A stretch of DNA of 64,000 bases. Origin: Streptomyces sp. NBC_00490. GTDB taxonomy: Bacteria > Actinomycetota > Actinomycetes > Streptomycetales > Streptomycetaceae. Of this stretch, positions 51,114-58,732 are shown piece after piece (within the stretch, counting starts at the first letter, position 1; each line of letters starts with the position of its first letter). Location of the stretch: assembly GCF_036013645.1 (NCBI RefSeq), contig NZ_CP107869.1, forward strand, positions 744,001-808,000, read 5' to 3'. Made by a program: the position numbers and the translations under genes. The notes beneath the pieces are model-generated. The model saw nothing but the letters and a program-made list of their open reading frames with translations, was not told where the DNA came from and searched no databases.

Positions 51114-52427
51114 TCACTGGGAGGCCAGCGCGTCCTGCACGGTCTGCATGAACTGTGTGGCGCTCATGTTGCCGCTGACCAGACTCGCGGCGTTGGTCGT
51201 GCTCACCGTCTGGGCCTTGGTGGTGAACAGCGCTTCGAACCACAGCACGTTCTGCTTCGCGGAGGTGATGGTCGTACGGACCTGACTGGTGACCTTGTTG
51301 GCGTCCTGGACCGGAGTGTTGACCTTGAAGCCGGAGATGGTGCCCTGGTCCTTCAGTGCCGTGCTGCCGTAGTTCTTGGCGATGCAGGAGACCCAGTCAC
51401 CGGTCTTCCCGTCGAAGCTGCCGGCGCCGAGGGTGATGCCGATGCCGACGTTGGACGGGTACTGGTCGATCGAGCCCTTGCCGCCGGAGACGGCCGGAAA
51501 CGGCATGAAGCCGACGTTGGCCGCGCCGATCTTGTCCTGCTCGGGGTCGGCGATGTTCGCCAGGGCCCAACTGCCCATGTAGAGCATGGCGGCCTTGCCT
51601 GTCAGGAACTGGTTCATCGAGGTGTCGTAGTCGATGGAGCCGACGCCCTTGCCGAAGTAGCCCTTCTTGCCCAGGTCGGCGACCTCCTGTGCGGCCTTGA
51701 CGTACTCGGGGTCGGTCAGCTTCGCCTTGCCGTCGGCCACCTTCTGCAGCGCGTCGGGTCCGATGTCGCGGTAGAGGTAGTTGCCGATCAGTCGGGTCAG
51801 CGGCCAGCCCTGCTGACCGGAGGCGGAGAACGGCTGGATCCCCTTCGCATCCAACCGGGCGGCCGACGCGACCAGTTCGTTCCAGGTTCCCGGCACCTTC
51901 AGACCGTTCTCCTGGAAGATCTTCTTGTTGTAGAAGACCCCCTCGATGTTGTACTCGTACGGCAGCACCTCCAGCTTGCCGCCGTACAGGGCCTTGATCG
52001 TGGAGACGGCAGCCGGCTCCAACTGGTCGTAGACGCCCAGGCTTTTGAGCTTGGCCTCGAGATCGGCGACCTTGCCCGCCTTGGCCAGCTGTTGGGTGAG
52101 CGCCGGGCTGCCCATCGTGAACTGCACCGGCAGCGCGCCCTGGCCGGCCAGGAGTTGGAGCTTCTGGTCGTTGTTCGCCTGTGCCACGGTCTCGACCTTC
52201 AGCGGCAGGGCCTTGTTCTGGTCGGCGCAGGCTCCCTTCGACAGGGTGGTCAGCGCCGCCCGCACCGTCGTGTTCTCCGTGACGCTCAGATAGCTGAAGT
52301 TCTTCGGCGCCGAGGCCGAGCCGCCGCCCGTACCGCCACAGGCGGTGGCGAGGAGCGCCACGGCGGCGGCGCTCGCGGTCAGCCCGGTGAGCCGGGCCCT
52401 TCTGGCAGCGGACGAGACGGTGTTCAC
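51114..52427 (-). CDS. Extracellular sugar-binding lipoprotein
   Basis: A solute-binding protein of 437 residues, with a lipoprotein signal ending in LLATAC (lipid-anchored Cys30) and the family-1 fold. Features include FTMGSPALTQQLAKAGKVADLEAKL, YNIEGVFYNKKIFQENGLKVPGTWNELVASAARL and a YLYRDIGPDALQKVADGKAKL hinge region. It captures the sugar at the cell surface for the two permeases that follow. It heads the leftward operon; a LacI-type palindrome lies about 90 bp upstream of its start. Confidence 0.9.
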   Translation of the reverse strand: MNTVSSAARRARLTGLTASAAAVALLATACGGTGGGSASAPKNFSYLSVTENTTVRAALTTLSKGACADQNKALPLKVETVAQANNDQKLQLLAGQGALPVQFTMGSPALTQQLAKAGKVADLEAKLKSLGVYDQLEPAAVSTIKALYGGKLEVLPYEYNIEGVFYNKKIFQENGLKVPGTWNELVASAARLDAKGIQPFSASGQQGWPLTRLIGNYLYRDIGPDALQKVADGKAKLTDPEYVKAAQEVADLGKKGYFGKGVGSIDYDTSMNQFLTGKAAMLYMGSWALANIADPEQDKIGAANVGFMPFPAVSGGKGSIDQYPSNVGIGITLGAGSFDGKTGDWVSCIAKNYGSTALKDQGTISGFKVNTPVQDANKVTSQVRTTITSAKQNVLWFEALFTTKAQTVSTTNAASLVSGNMSATQFMQTVQDALASQ

Positions 52428-52513
52428 GGCGAGCTCCCTGTCATCGTGGAATCGGAGGAGGTTCGAAGGGCGCAGCGCGCCGACGAGGAAGAGTGGAGAG
52501 AACGAGGCAGGTA

Positions 52514-52529
52514 TGTAGAACGTTCTCCA
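52514..52529. promoter_or_regulatory. LacI-type operator 1
   Basis: TGTAGAACGTTCTCCA contains the perfect 10-bp palindrome AGAACGTTCT, with the central CG usual for LacI-family sites. It is nearest the binding-protein gene. Confidence 0.65.
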
Positions 52530-52635
52530 CCGACGAAGTGCGCACTACGATGCATGGAGACGACCAGAGCGTCAAGACATCGGCCCGTAACGCCAGAGAA
52601 AACAGCCCTACACCTTTCCGACTGTCGCCCGATCA

Positions 52636-52651
52636 TGTAGAACGTTATCTA
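52636..52651. promoter_or_regulatory. LacI-type operator 2
   Basis: TGTAGAACGTTATCTA matches operator 1 over its first eleven bases and is partly palindromic. It lies 37 bp before the LacI start, suggesting self-control. Confidence 0.6.
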
Positions 52652-52687
52652 GATCATGGCAGTCCAGACCTACAAGGAGCGCAGAGC

Positions 52688-53758
52688 ATGGGGCAGGACC
52701 CGCAACCCAAGAAGCGCGTCACCATCACGGATGTCGCGCAGCACGCGGGCGTGTCCACCGCCGCGGTCTCCAAGGTGCTCCGCAACGCCTACGGGGTCAG
52801 TGCGGCCATGCAGGAGAAGGTCCGCGCCGCCATCGCGGAACTGGACTACCGGCCCCACACCGCGGCACGCGGCATGCGCGGACGCACGTACACGATCGGC
52901 GTGCTCCTGGACAACATCCGCAACGCGTTCTTCGCCGACATCCTCGACGGCGTCCACGACGCACTCCAGGACAGCGAGTACACCGTCATGATCGGCGCTG
53001 CGGGCTTCAGCGCCGACGCCCAGCGCAAGACCGTCCAGTCCATGATCGACCGTCAGGTCGACGGCCTGATCCTGATCGCCCCCAGTACGCAGCGGACCGA
53101 AACTCTGACGACGGCGCAGTCCACACCCCTCGTCATCCTCGGCCACCACGACGTCTCCGACCTGCACGATTCCGTGGTCGACGCCGACGCGGCGGGTGCC
53201 GCCCTGGTGGTCGACCACCTCGTCTCGCAAGGCCATCGCAACATCGCGCTCGTCTCGTCTCCCGGCACACGCAGCAGCAAATGGGCGCGCACTCCCGAGA
53301 TCGTGCTGACCAATGGCTACGTCGAGGCGATGAACCGGCACCGGCTCGCCGACCACGTGCGGATCTGCCGCGCCGCGTACTCGGACGAGGGCGGCTACAA
53401 GGCCGGCCTGAGCCTGCTCACCGGGGAGAACCCGCCCACCGCCATCATGACCGGCGCCGACGTCGCCGCCCTGGGCGTGTGGCGAGCCGCCCATGAAGTG
53501 GGGCTGCGCATCCCCGAGGACCTGTCCCTGGTCGGCTACAACAACACCGCCCTCGCCGACCTCGCCACCGTCCAGCTCACCAGCGTCGACCAGGCGGGCC
53601 ACGACATGGGATCCAGCGCGGCGCGACTGCTCATCGAACGCGTCGAAGGCCGCCGCGAGCACGCCGTACAGACCAGCATGACCCCACGCCTGATCGTGCG
53701 CCGAAGTACCGCCGCGCCGGGGCCTGGCCGAGCGCTGCCGGGGTCGGGGCGTCGGTGA
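52688..53758 (+). CDS. LacI-family transcriptional regulator
   Basis: A repressor of 356 residues. The N-terminal helix-turn-helix with hinge is VTITDVAQHAGVSTAAVSKVLRNAYGVSAAMQEKVRAAIAELDYRPHTAARGMRG, followed by the periplasmic-binding-like effector domain (IGVLLDNIRNAFFADILDGV; VVDHLVSQGHRNIALVS; LSLVGYNNTALADLATVQLTSV). ATG 52688 follows AAGGAG. The carboxyl tail after LIVRRST (APGPGRALPGSGRR) looks abnormal and may come from a neighbouring remnant. It is divergent from the rhamnoside operon and should repress it until the sugar binds. Confidence 0.88.
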   Translation: MGQDPQPKKRVTITDVAQHAGVSTAAVSKVLRNAYGVSAAMQEKVRAAIAELDYRPHTAARGMRGRTYTIGVLLDNIRNAFFADILDGVHDALQDSEYTVMIGAAGFSADAQRKTVQSMIDRQVDGLILIAPSTQRTETLTTAQSTPLVILGHHDVSDLHDSVVDADAAGAALVVDHLVSQGHRNIALVSSPGTRSSKWARTPEIVLTNGYVEAMNRHRLADHVRICRAAYSDEGGYKAGLSLLTGENPPTAIMTGADVAALGVWRAAHEVGLRIPEDLSLVGYNNTALADLATVQLTSVDQAGHDMGSSAARLLIERVEGRREHAVQTSMTPRLIVRRSTAAPGPGRALPGSGRR

Positions 53759-53852
53759 TCAGGCGGGTCCAGGGCCAGTGCAGGGCCACGACCATCAGCA
53801 TCCAGGCCAGCGGGTCGAGGATGTCCTGGGTGATCTCCAGCCAGAACCGCTT
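53759..53852 (-). other. Short gene fragment after lacI
   Basis: The minus strand reads RFWLEITQDILDPLAWMLMVVALHWPWTRLIT, a protein-like, partly hydrophobic run with no start or continuation. It appears to be a remnant; the family is not recognised. Confidence 0.3.
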
Positions 53853-54242
53853 CTAGCTGTTGGCCGACCGCCCAGCGACCACATAGTCGTGGTACTCGTC
53901 CTGGACCAGGCCGACGTTGACCCATCTTCCGCGTGCCGCTCCGGTGATGTCTTCGGCGGCTGCCAGGGCGGCAAGCGGGTCATCGCGAGTCGCGACAAGG
54001 CGGCCGAAGTCCTCCTCCGCATCGTCGGTGCGAAGAGGGGGGAACTCGACCACGTCCACGAAGGTCTCGTGGCCCACGTCTTCCAGGGTGTGCAGGTAGA
54101 CCTCGTAGCGGGTCTTGGTCGGCCTGACCTCGACGTATCGGATGCCGGGACGCTCGGATGAGCCGGCAGGGCCGAGGAACTGCTCGACTGGTCGGCCCCG
54201 TCTCAGGGCCCCAAGGGCGAAGGACTCCGTCAGATAGCGCAC
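53853..54242 (-). CDS. Hypothetical protein, 129 residues
   Basis: From GTG 54242 the frame reads VRYLTESFALGALRRGRPVEQFLGPAG, then IRYVEVRPTKTRYEVYLHTLEDVGHETFVDVVEFPPL and DDPLAALAAAEDITGAARGRWVN. It looks like a soluble acidic alpha/beta protein. I do not recognise it. A TACGCT element ends a few bases before the GTG, so the gene may be leaderless. Confidence 0.55.
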   Translation of the reverse strand: MRYLTESFALGALRRGRPVEQFLGPAGSSERPGIRYVEVRPTKTRYEVYLHTLEDVGHETFVDVVEFPPLRTDDAEEDFGRLVATRDDPLAALAAAEDITGAARGRWVNVGLVQDEYHDYVVAGRSANS

Positions 54243-54314
54243 GTGAGAAGCGTAGAGGGCCTGCGGGGACCGTCGGCAGGGCGACTGCCGCATGGGGCGG
54301 AGGAGCGGCGCCGG

Positions 54315-55103
54315 TCAGCGGCGGGCCATGCGGCCCATGAGCCGGACGATCAGGCGGCGCGGCAGGATCTTGCCGGCGAGGGCGAGCGGGCGGCCGTTGG
54401 TGATCACCGACGGGGGCGCGGAGCGGCGGTCGAGCGTGTCGAGGGCCGTCTTGACGACGTGTTCGGGGGTGACTCGCTTCGCGCCGTAGTCGGCCGTCTC
54501 GCTGCCGGCGGCATCGTAGAACTCGGTCTTCGTGGCGCCGGGGCATACGGCCAGGACGCGCAGGCCGGTGCCACGGTTTTCTTCCCACAGCGATTCGGTG
54601 AAACTGAGGACGAACGCCTTGGTGGCGCCGTAGACGCTCAGGTACGGGGTGGGCTGGAAGCCCAGCAGGCTCGCGACGTTGATCAGGATGCCGGTGTCGG
54701 CGGAGTTCAGCGGGTCGATGTAGGCGCGGCTGAGGTCGACCAGCGCGCTGACGTTCAACGTGATCATGCTCTGCAGGCGGTCCGGGTCCTCGTCGGTGAG
54801 GGCGTTGTGGGAGCCGAAGCCGGCGTTGTTGACGAGTCCGGTGGCGTGGGTGCCGCGGGACTCGAGTTCGGCGCGCAGCGTGCGGCCGGCGTCGGGCCGG
54901 CCGAGGTCGCGGGCGACGACGTGCACCGTGACGCCGTGAGCGCGGGTGAGTTCGTCGGCCAGGTCCTTGAGCCGGTCCGCTCGGCGGGCGACGAGTACGA
55001 GATCCGCGCCGCGTCGGGCCAGCTGGCGGGCGAATTCCGCACCGAGGCCGGAGCTGGCTCCGGTGACGATGACGGTCTGGCGGCGATAGTCGATTTGGCT
55101 CAT
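54315..55103 (-). CDS. SDR-family oxidoreductase
   Basis: A protein of 262 residues. It has TVIVTGASSGLGAEFARQLARRGADLVLVARR at the N-terminus, LVNNAGFG, the Ser region NVASLLGFQPTP and the catalytic YGATK. The downstream tail with KILPRRLIVRLMGRMARR is basic and amphipathic, as in SDR proteins that associate with membranes. Substrate unknown. It is divergent from a TetR gene with a perfect palindrome between them, so it is likely the target of that repressor. Confidence 0.87.
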   Translation of the reverse strand: MSQIDYRRQTVIVTGASSGLGAEFARQLARRGADLVLVARRADRLKDLADELTRAHGVTVHVVARDLGRPDAGRTLRAELESRGTHATGLVNNAGFGSHNALTDEDPDRLQSMITLNVSALVDLSRAYIDPLNSADTGILINVASLLGFQPTPYLSVYGATKAFVLSFTESLWEENRGTGLRVLAVCPGATKTEFYDAAGSETADYGAKRVTPEHVVKTALDTLDRRSAPPSVITNGRPLALAGKILPRRLIVRLMGRMARR

Positions 55104-55123
55104 ACCTTCACTGTACGCATGAT

Positions 55124-55140
55124 TTTGCACTGAGTGCAAA
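55124..55140. promoter_or_regulatory. Perfect 17-bp palindrome, TetR operator
   Basis: TTTGCACT-G-AGTGCAAA is fully symmetrical. It lies midway between the SDR start (55103) and the TetR start (55161), covering both promoters. Confidence 0.75.
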
Positions 55141-55160
55141 CAACTGCATGAGGAGAATAG

Positions 55161-55790
55161 ATGTACCATCGGTGCATGGTCCAGAAACCGACGCCCCTTC
55201 GGGAACAGACCCGCTCGGTGGTCCGCGCACTCCTCGCCAAGACCGCCCTCGAACTGTTCGCCGCCAAGGGATACGACGACACAACCCTTGAGGAGATCGC
55301 CGCCGCAGCAGGTGTCTCCAAGCGGACCCTGTTCAACTACTTCCGCAGCAAGGAGGACCTCGCGCTCAACGGCCTTTCCGAGCAAGGGGAATTGATAGCC
55401 GCGCGGCTCGCCGAGCGCCCCGCCGACGAAGACCCGTGGACATCGCTGCGTGCGGCGTTCCAGGTGCTTGAGGAGATCGACGTCACGGCCGAGCGCCGCC
55501 TCGAGATGATCACGCTGCTGTTCGGCAACGAATCCCTGCGCGCCGGCCACGCCGAGAAGCAGGCCCGCTGGCAGGACCTGTTCGCCCCGCTGATCGAGCC
55601 GCGGCTGCCCGACTCCGACCACCGCACCCTGCAGGCCCGCGCCCTCGCAGCCGCGGCGATCACCTGCCTCCAGGCAGCGACGGAAGAGTGGATGCGCCTG
55701 GGCGGACAGGCCGACACCTTCGACCTCTACGACACCGCAGTACAAGCCATCCGTCGCCCCGCCGCACCACCAGAGAAAACGACGACATGA
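55161..55790 (+). CDS. TetR-family transcriptional regulator
   Basis: A protein of 209 residues. The helix-turn-helix is LLAKTALELFAAKGYDDTTLEEIAAAAGVSKRTLFNYFRSKEDLAL. ATG 55161 has AGGAG six bases upstream; ATG 55176 is a weaker alternative. The stop overlaps the next start (ATGA), so it is co-translated with the DinB-like gene. It should repress the SDR gene and its own operon through the palindrome. Confidence 0.88.
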   Translation: MYHRCMVQKPTPLREQTRSVVRALLAKTALELFAAKGYDDTTLEEIAAAAGVSKRTLFNYFRSKEDLALNGLSEQGELIAARLAERPADEDPWTSLRAAFQVLEEIDVTAERRLEMITLLFGNESLRAGHAEKQARWQDLFAPLIEPRLPDSDHRTLQARALAAAAITCLQAATEEWMRLGGQADTFDLYDTAVQAIRRPAAPPEKTTT

Positions 55791-56590
55791 GCAAGCGCCT
55801 GCCTGCCGCCGACCTGCCGAACATGGCCGGCGCCCTGCGCGCCGAACGCGCCGAGATGCTGAACTTCACCAGCAGCCTCACCGACGACGAATGGGCCGCA
55901 CCCAGCGCCGCGGCCGGATGGCGCATCGCCGACGTCGTCGCCCACATCGGTGCGACGGCTCGCAGCTTCTACACGCCCGCCGGGCTGCGCACGAGCTTCG
56001 CCGCCAGCCTGGAACAGGCGAACGAGGACCCCGTCGACCGCCGACGCGCCTGGAGCCGTGCCAAGGTGATGGCCGAGTACCAGCGCGCCAGCCGGCGAGC
56101 CACCACACTTCTCAACGTCGTCAGACGCACACCCGCCGCCCGGGTACGGGCACAGATGGCCGAACTCGGACGCCACCCCCTGGGTCTGATGATCGGCGGC
56201 GCACTCGTCTTCGACCACCACACGCACCTGCGCCACGACATGGCCCCAGCACTCGGCCGGCCCGTGCCGTCCACCGACGAGGACAGGATGCGCGCGGTGG
56301 TGACGTGGATGATCGCCGTACTGAGCAACCAGGTCGCGCAGGCACCGGTCGCCGGGCTCGACGCCCGCGTCGCACTGACCCTCACCGGCCCCGGCGGCGG
56401 GACCTGGTGGTTCGACGAGGCGGGCGCCCTGCCTCCCTCGGACGGCAAGCTCGCCGCGCACATCACCGCCCCCGCGCTGACCTTCCCCGACTGGGGCACA
56501 CAGCGCTCGCCCTGGGACGACAACGACGTGACGATCACCGGCGACACCGAACTCGCCGCCCGCTTCCTCGACGCCGTCAACGTCATCTGA
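55787..56590 (+). CDS. Maleylpyruvate-isomerase/DinB-type (mycothiol-dependent) protein
   Basis: A protein of 267 residues. The N-terminal four-helix domain reads ERAEMLNFTSSLTDDEWAAPSAAAGWRIADVVAHIGATARSF, with the metal-binding His pattern of the MDMPI family; a second His motif is GALVFDHHTHLRHDM. Such proteins are mycothiol S-transferases or isomerases of Actinobacteria. It is coupled to the TetR gene and may act with the divergent SDR on the same unknown compound. Confidence 0.8.
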   Translation: MSKRLPAADLPNMAGALRAERAEMLNFTSSLTDDEWAAPSAAAGWRIADVVAHIGATARSFYTPAGLRTSFAASLEQANEDPVDRRRAWSRAKVMAEYQRASRRATTLLNVVRRTPAARVRAQMAELGRHPLGLMIGGALVFDHHTHLRHDMAPALGRPVPSTDEDRMRAVVTWMIAVLSNQVAQAPVAGLDARVALTLTGPGGGTWWFDEAGALPPSDGKLAAHITAPALTFPDWGTQRSPWDDNDVTITGDTELAARFLDAVNVI

Positions 56591-57131
56591 CCGAGTCAAT
56601 CGGGCTGACGTCGAGTTGAGCCGGCTCTTCACGCTCATGCCCTCGGGCACCTTGACGAACAGCACGGTGGTCGGCATCTGACGGGCCCGGAGGCCCTCGA
56701 TAGTCGGCGACGCCTCATGCCCAGCGGTTCCGAGCCCTGAGCGGTCTCCCGACCGCCGCACCGCTATGACAAGCGCTTCGGGGCCGGTGCTGTTGACTCC
56801 GGGCTCGAAGCGATGCGGTTCTTCCGGCGTGCCGTCCGCCAAGTGCTCACGGCGGGGTGACACCTCGCCATGAACTCACCGATCAGTCATGGGAGTTGCA
56901 AACCGCGGGCCGCGACGGCCCGGCCGCGGGTGTCGGACCGGCAGAGCACACGTCAGTCGGCGTTGTCCGCCGTGTACTCGGTCCCGGTCGGCGCCCGGCC
57001 CCTGGAATGGGGTGAGTTGAGGTTCTCGACCTCCGGCCGCCGGTCCTGCGGCAGAGCGAAGAAGGTTCGTACCGCCGTCGGACAACCGGATTGTGCTGGT
57101 GCCTGTCGGCCACGTGTGGTTTCCTGACCCC
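56591..57131. other. Intergenic region with a possible remnant
   Basis: No intact gene. On the plus strand, before TGA about 56862, the frame reads RYDKRFGAGAVDSGLEAMRFFRRAVRQVLTAG, protein-like but unassigned; it could be the last codons of a lost transposase or other gene. The promoter of the sulfur leader must lie towards the right end. Confidence 0.4.
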
Positions 57132-57206
57132 ATGACCGTGCTCGTGACCCGCCGCCACGTTGACTACGTGCGTGTCACCACCACGCGTTGTCCGTCCGTG
57201 GGCTGA
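57132..57206 (+). CDS. Putative cysteine leader peptide, 24 residues
   Basis: A 24-codon frame (ATG 57132 to TGA 57206) contains TRRHVDYVRV and, near its end, a Cys in TTTRCPSVG. Short peptides with the RRHVD core and late cysteines are known upstream of sulfur-assimilation and thiol genes in Streptomyces, and act as attenuators that sense cysteine supply by ribosome stalling. The metY gene begins 165 bp downstream with a hairpin in between, which is the expected place. Confidence 0.7.
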   Translation: MTVLVTRRHVDYVRVTTTRCPSVG

Positions 57207-57324
57207 CACCTCGCTCCGGCTTCTACCCGGCTTTTCCTCCCGCGCCTTTGCTACCGCGCTGCACTGACCGCTGCCCTCGTCCGGGCGCGGCTGTCGGCCA
57301 CGCGGTTCCTTCGCGCTTCCCCGT

Positions 57325-57339
57325 CCCCGCAGCGCGGGG
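57325..57339 (+). promoter_or_regulatory. Hairpin before metY
   Basis: CCCCGC-AGC-GCGGGG forms a 6-bp stem about 17 bases before the AAGGGAG ribosome-binding site. It could be the switching stem of an attenuator linked to the leader peptide. Confidence 0.5.
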
Positions 57340-57370
57340 ATCTCCGCCCTCCGCACAAGGGAGCAGCACC

Positions 57371-58732
57371 ATGAGTCAGCCGATCGACTCCGTCACCGCA
57401 GGCCACACCCCCGAGGAAGAAGCCGCCTGGCCCGACACGTCGGCCTGGTCGTTCGAGACCAAGCAGATCCACGCCGGTGCCGCGCCGGACCCGACGACCG
57501 GAGCGCGGGCGACCCCGATCTACCAGACCACCTCGTTCGTCTTCCGCGACACCCAGCACGCCGCCGACCTGTTCTCGCTCGCCGAGCCCGGCAACATCTA
57601 CACCCGCATCCACAACCCCACCCAGGATGTCTTCGAGCAGCGGATCGCCGCGCTGGAGGGTGGCGTCGCCGCGGTGGCACTGGCCTCCGGGCAGGCCGCC
57701 GAAACCCTCGCCATCCTGACGCTGGCGAGCGCCGGTGACCACGTCGTCTCCAGCACGTCCCTGTACGGCGGTACCTACAATTTGTTCCGCCACACCCTGC
57801 CCAAGTTCGGGATCGAGGTGTCCTTCGTCGACGACCCGGACGACACCGAGGCCTGGGCAGCGGCGATCCGCTCGAACACGAAGGCCCTGTTCGCCGAGAC
57901 GCTCGGCAATCCGCGCGGCAACGTGCTCGACGTGCGGGCGGTTGCGGACGTCGCGCACGGGGCGGGTCTGCCGCTGATCGTCGACAACACCGTGCCCACG
58001 CCCTATCTGCTGCGGCCCATCGAGCACGGCGCCGACATCGTCGTCCACTCGGCGACCAAGTTCCTCGGTGGGCACGGCACCACCATCGCGGGCGTCGTCG
58101 TCGACGGCGGCACCTTCGACTTCGGCGCGCACGCCGACGTGTTCCCCGACTTCAGCGAGCCCGACCCGAGCTACCACGGCTTGCGGTACTGGCCGGCGCT
58201 CGGGCCGGGCGCGTTCGCCGTCAAGCTGCGGGTGCAGTTGTTGCGCGACCTCGGTCCCGCACTCTCCCCGCACTCCGCGTTTCTGCTCCTGCAGGGCGTG
58301 GAGACGCTCAGCCTGCGCATCGAACGGCACTCGGCGAACGCGCAGGCACTGGCCGAATGGCTGGAGCAGCGCGACGAGGTCGCCGCCGTCCACTACCCGG
58401 GACTGCCGTCCAACCGCTGGTACGAGGCCGGGCAGCGCTATCTGCCGCGCGGCTCCGGCGCGATCCTCGCCTTCGAACTGCGGGACGGGGTCGAGGCAGG
58501 CAAACGGTTCGTGGACGCCGTCGAGCTGTTCAGCCATCTCGCCAACATCGGTGACGTACGCAGCCTGATCATCCACCCGGCGTCCACCACCCACAGCCAG
58601 CTGGACCAGGCCCAGTTGGCGGCCACCGGCACCTCCCCCGGCCTGGTGCGCCTGTCGGTCGGCATCGAGAACCTCGCCGACCTCAAGGCCGACCTGGAGG
58701 CAGGCTTCCGCGCGGCCAAGGCCGCATCCTGA
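57371..58732 (+). CDS. metY: O-acetylhomoserine sulfhydrylase, PLP enzyme
   Basis: A protein of 453 residues of the Cys/Met metabolism PLP family. It has the N-terminal FETKQIHAGAAPDPTTGARATPIYQTTSFVF, a phosphate-binding ASGQAAETLA loop, LIVDNTVPTPYLLRPIEHGADIVVHSATKFLGGHG with the Schiff-base Lys in SATKF, and the C-terminal IGDVRSLIIHPASTTHSQL. It makes homocysteine from O-acetylhomoserine and sulfide in the cytoplasm. AAGGGAG precedes ATG 57371. It is followed directly by metX and preceded by a leader peptide, so the two genes are probably controlled by thiol supply. Confidence 0.92.
   Translation: MSQPIDSVTAGHTPEEEAAWPDTSAWSFETKQIHAGAAPDPTTGARATPIYQTTSFVFRDTQHAADLFSLAEPGNIYTRIHNPTQDVFEQRIAALEGGVAAVALASGQAAETLAILTLASAGDHVVSSTSLYGGTYNLFRHTLPKFGIEVSFVDDPDDTEAWAAAIRSNTKALFAETLGNPRGNVLDVRAVADVAHGAGLPLIVDNTVPTPYLLRPIEHGADIVVHSATKFLGGHGTTIAGVVVDGGTFDFGAHADVFPDFSEPDPSYHGLRYWPALGPGAFAVKLRVQLLRDLGPALSPHSAFLLLQGVETLSLRIERHSANAQALAEWLEQRDEVAAVHYPGLPSNRWYEAGQRYLPRGSGAILAFELRDGVEAGKRFVDAVELFSHLANIGDVRSLIIHPASTTHSQLDQAQLAATGTSPGLVRLSVGIENLADLKADLEAGFRAAKAAS

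Noticed and set aside
57100..57370. SAM riboswitch ahead of metY
   Set aside because: I could not find the multi-helix core or conserved bases of a SAM aptamer. The leader peptide with a hairpin explains the region better.
57251..58594. Long minus-strand frame opposite metY
   Set aside because: Antisense shadow; metY has all PLP-enzyme motifs on the plus strand.
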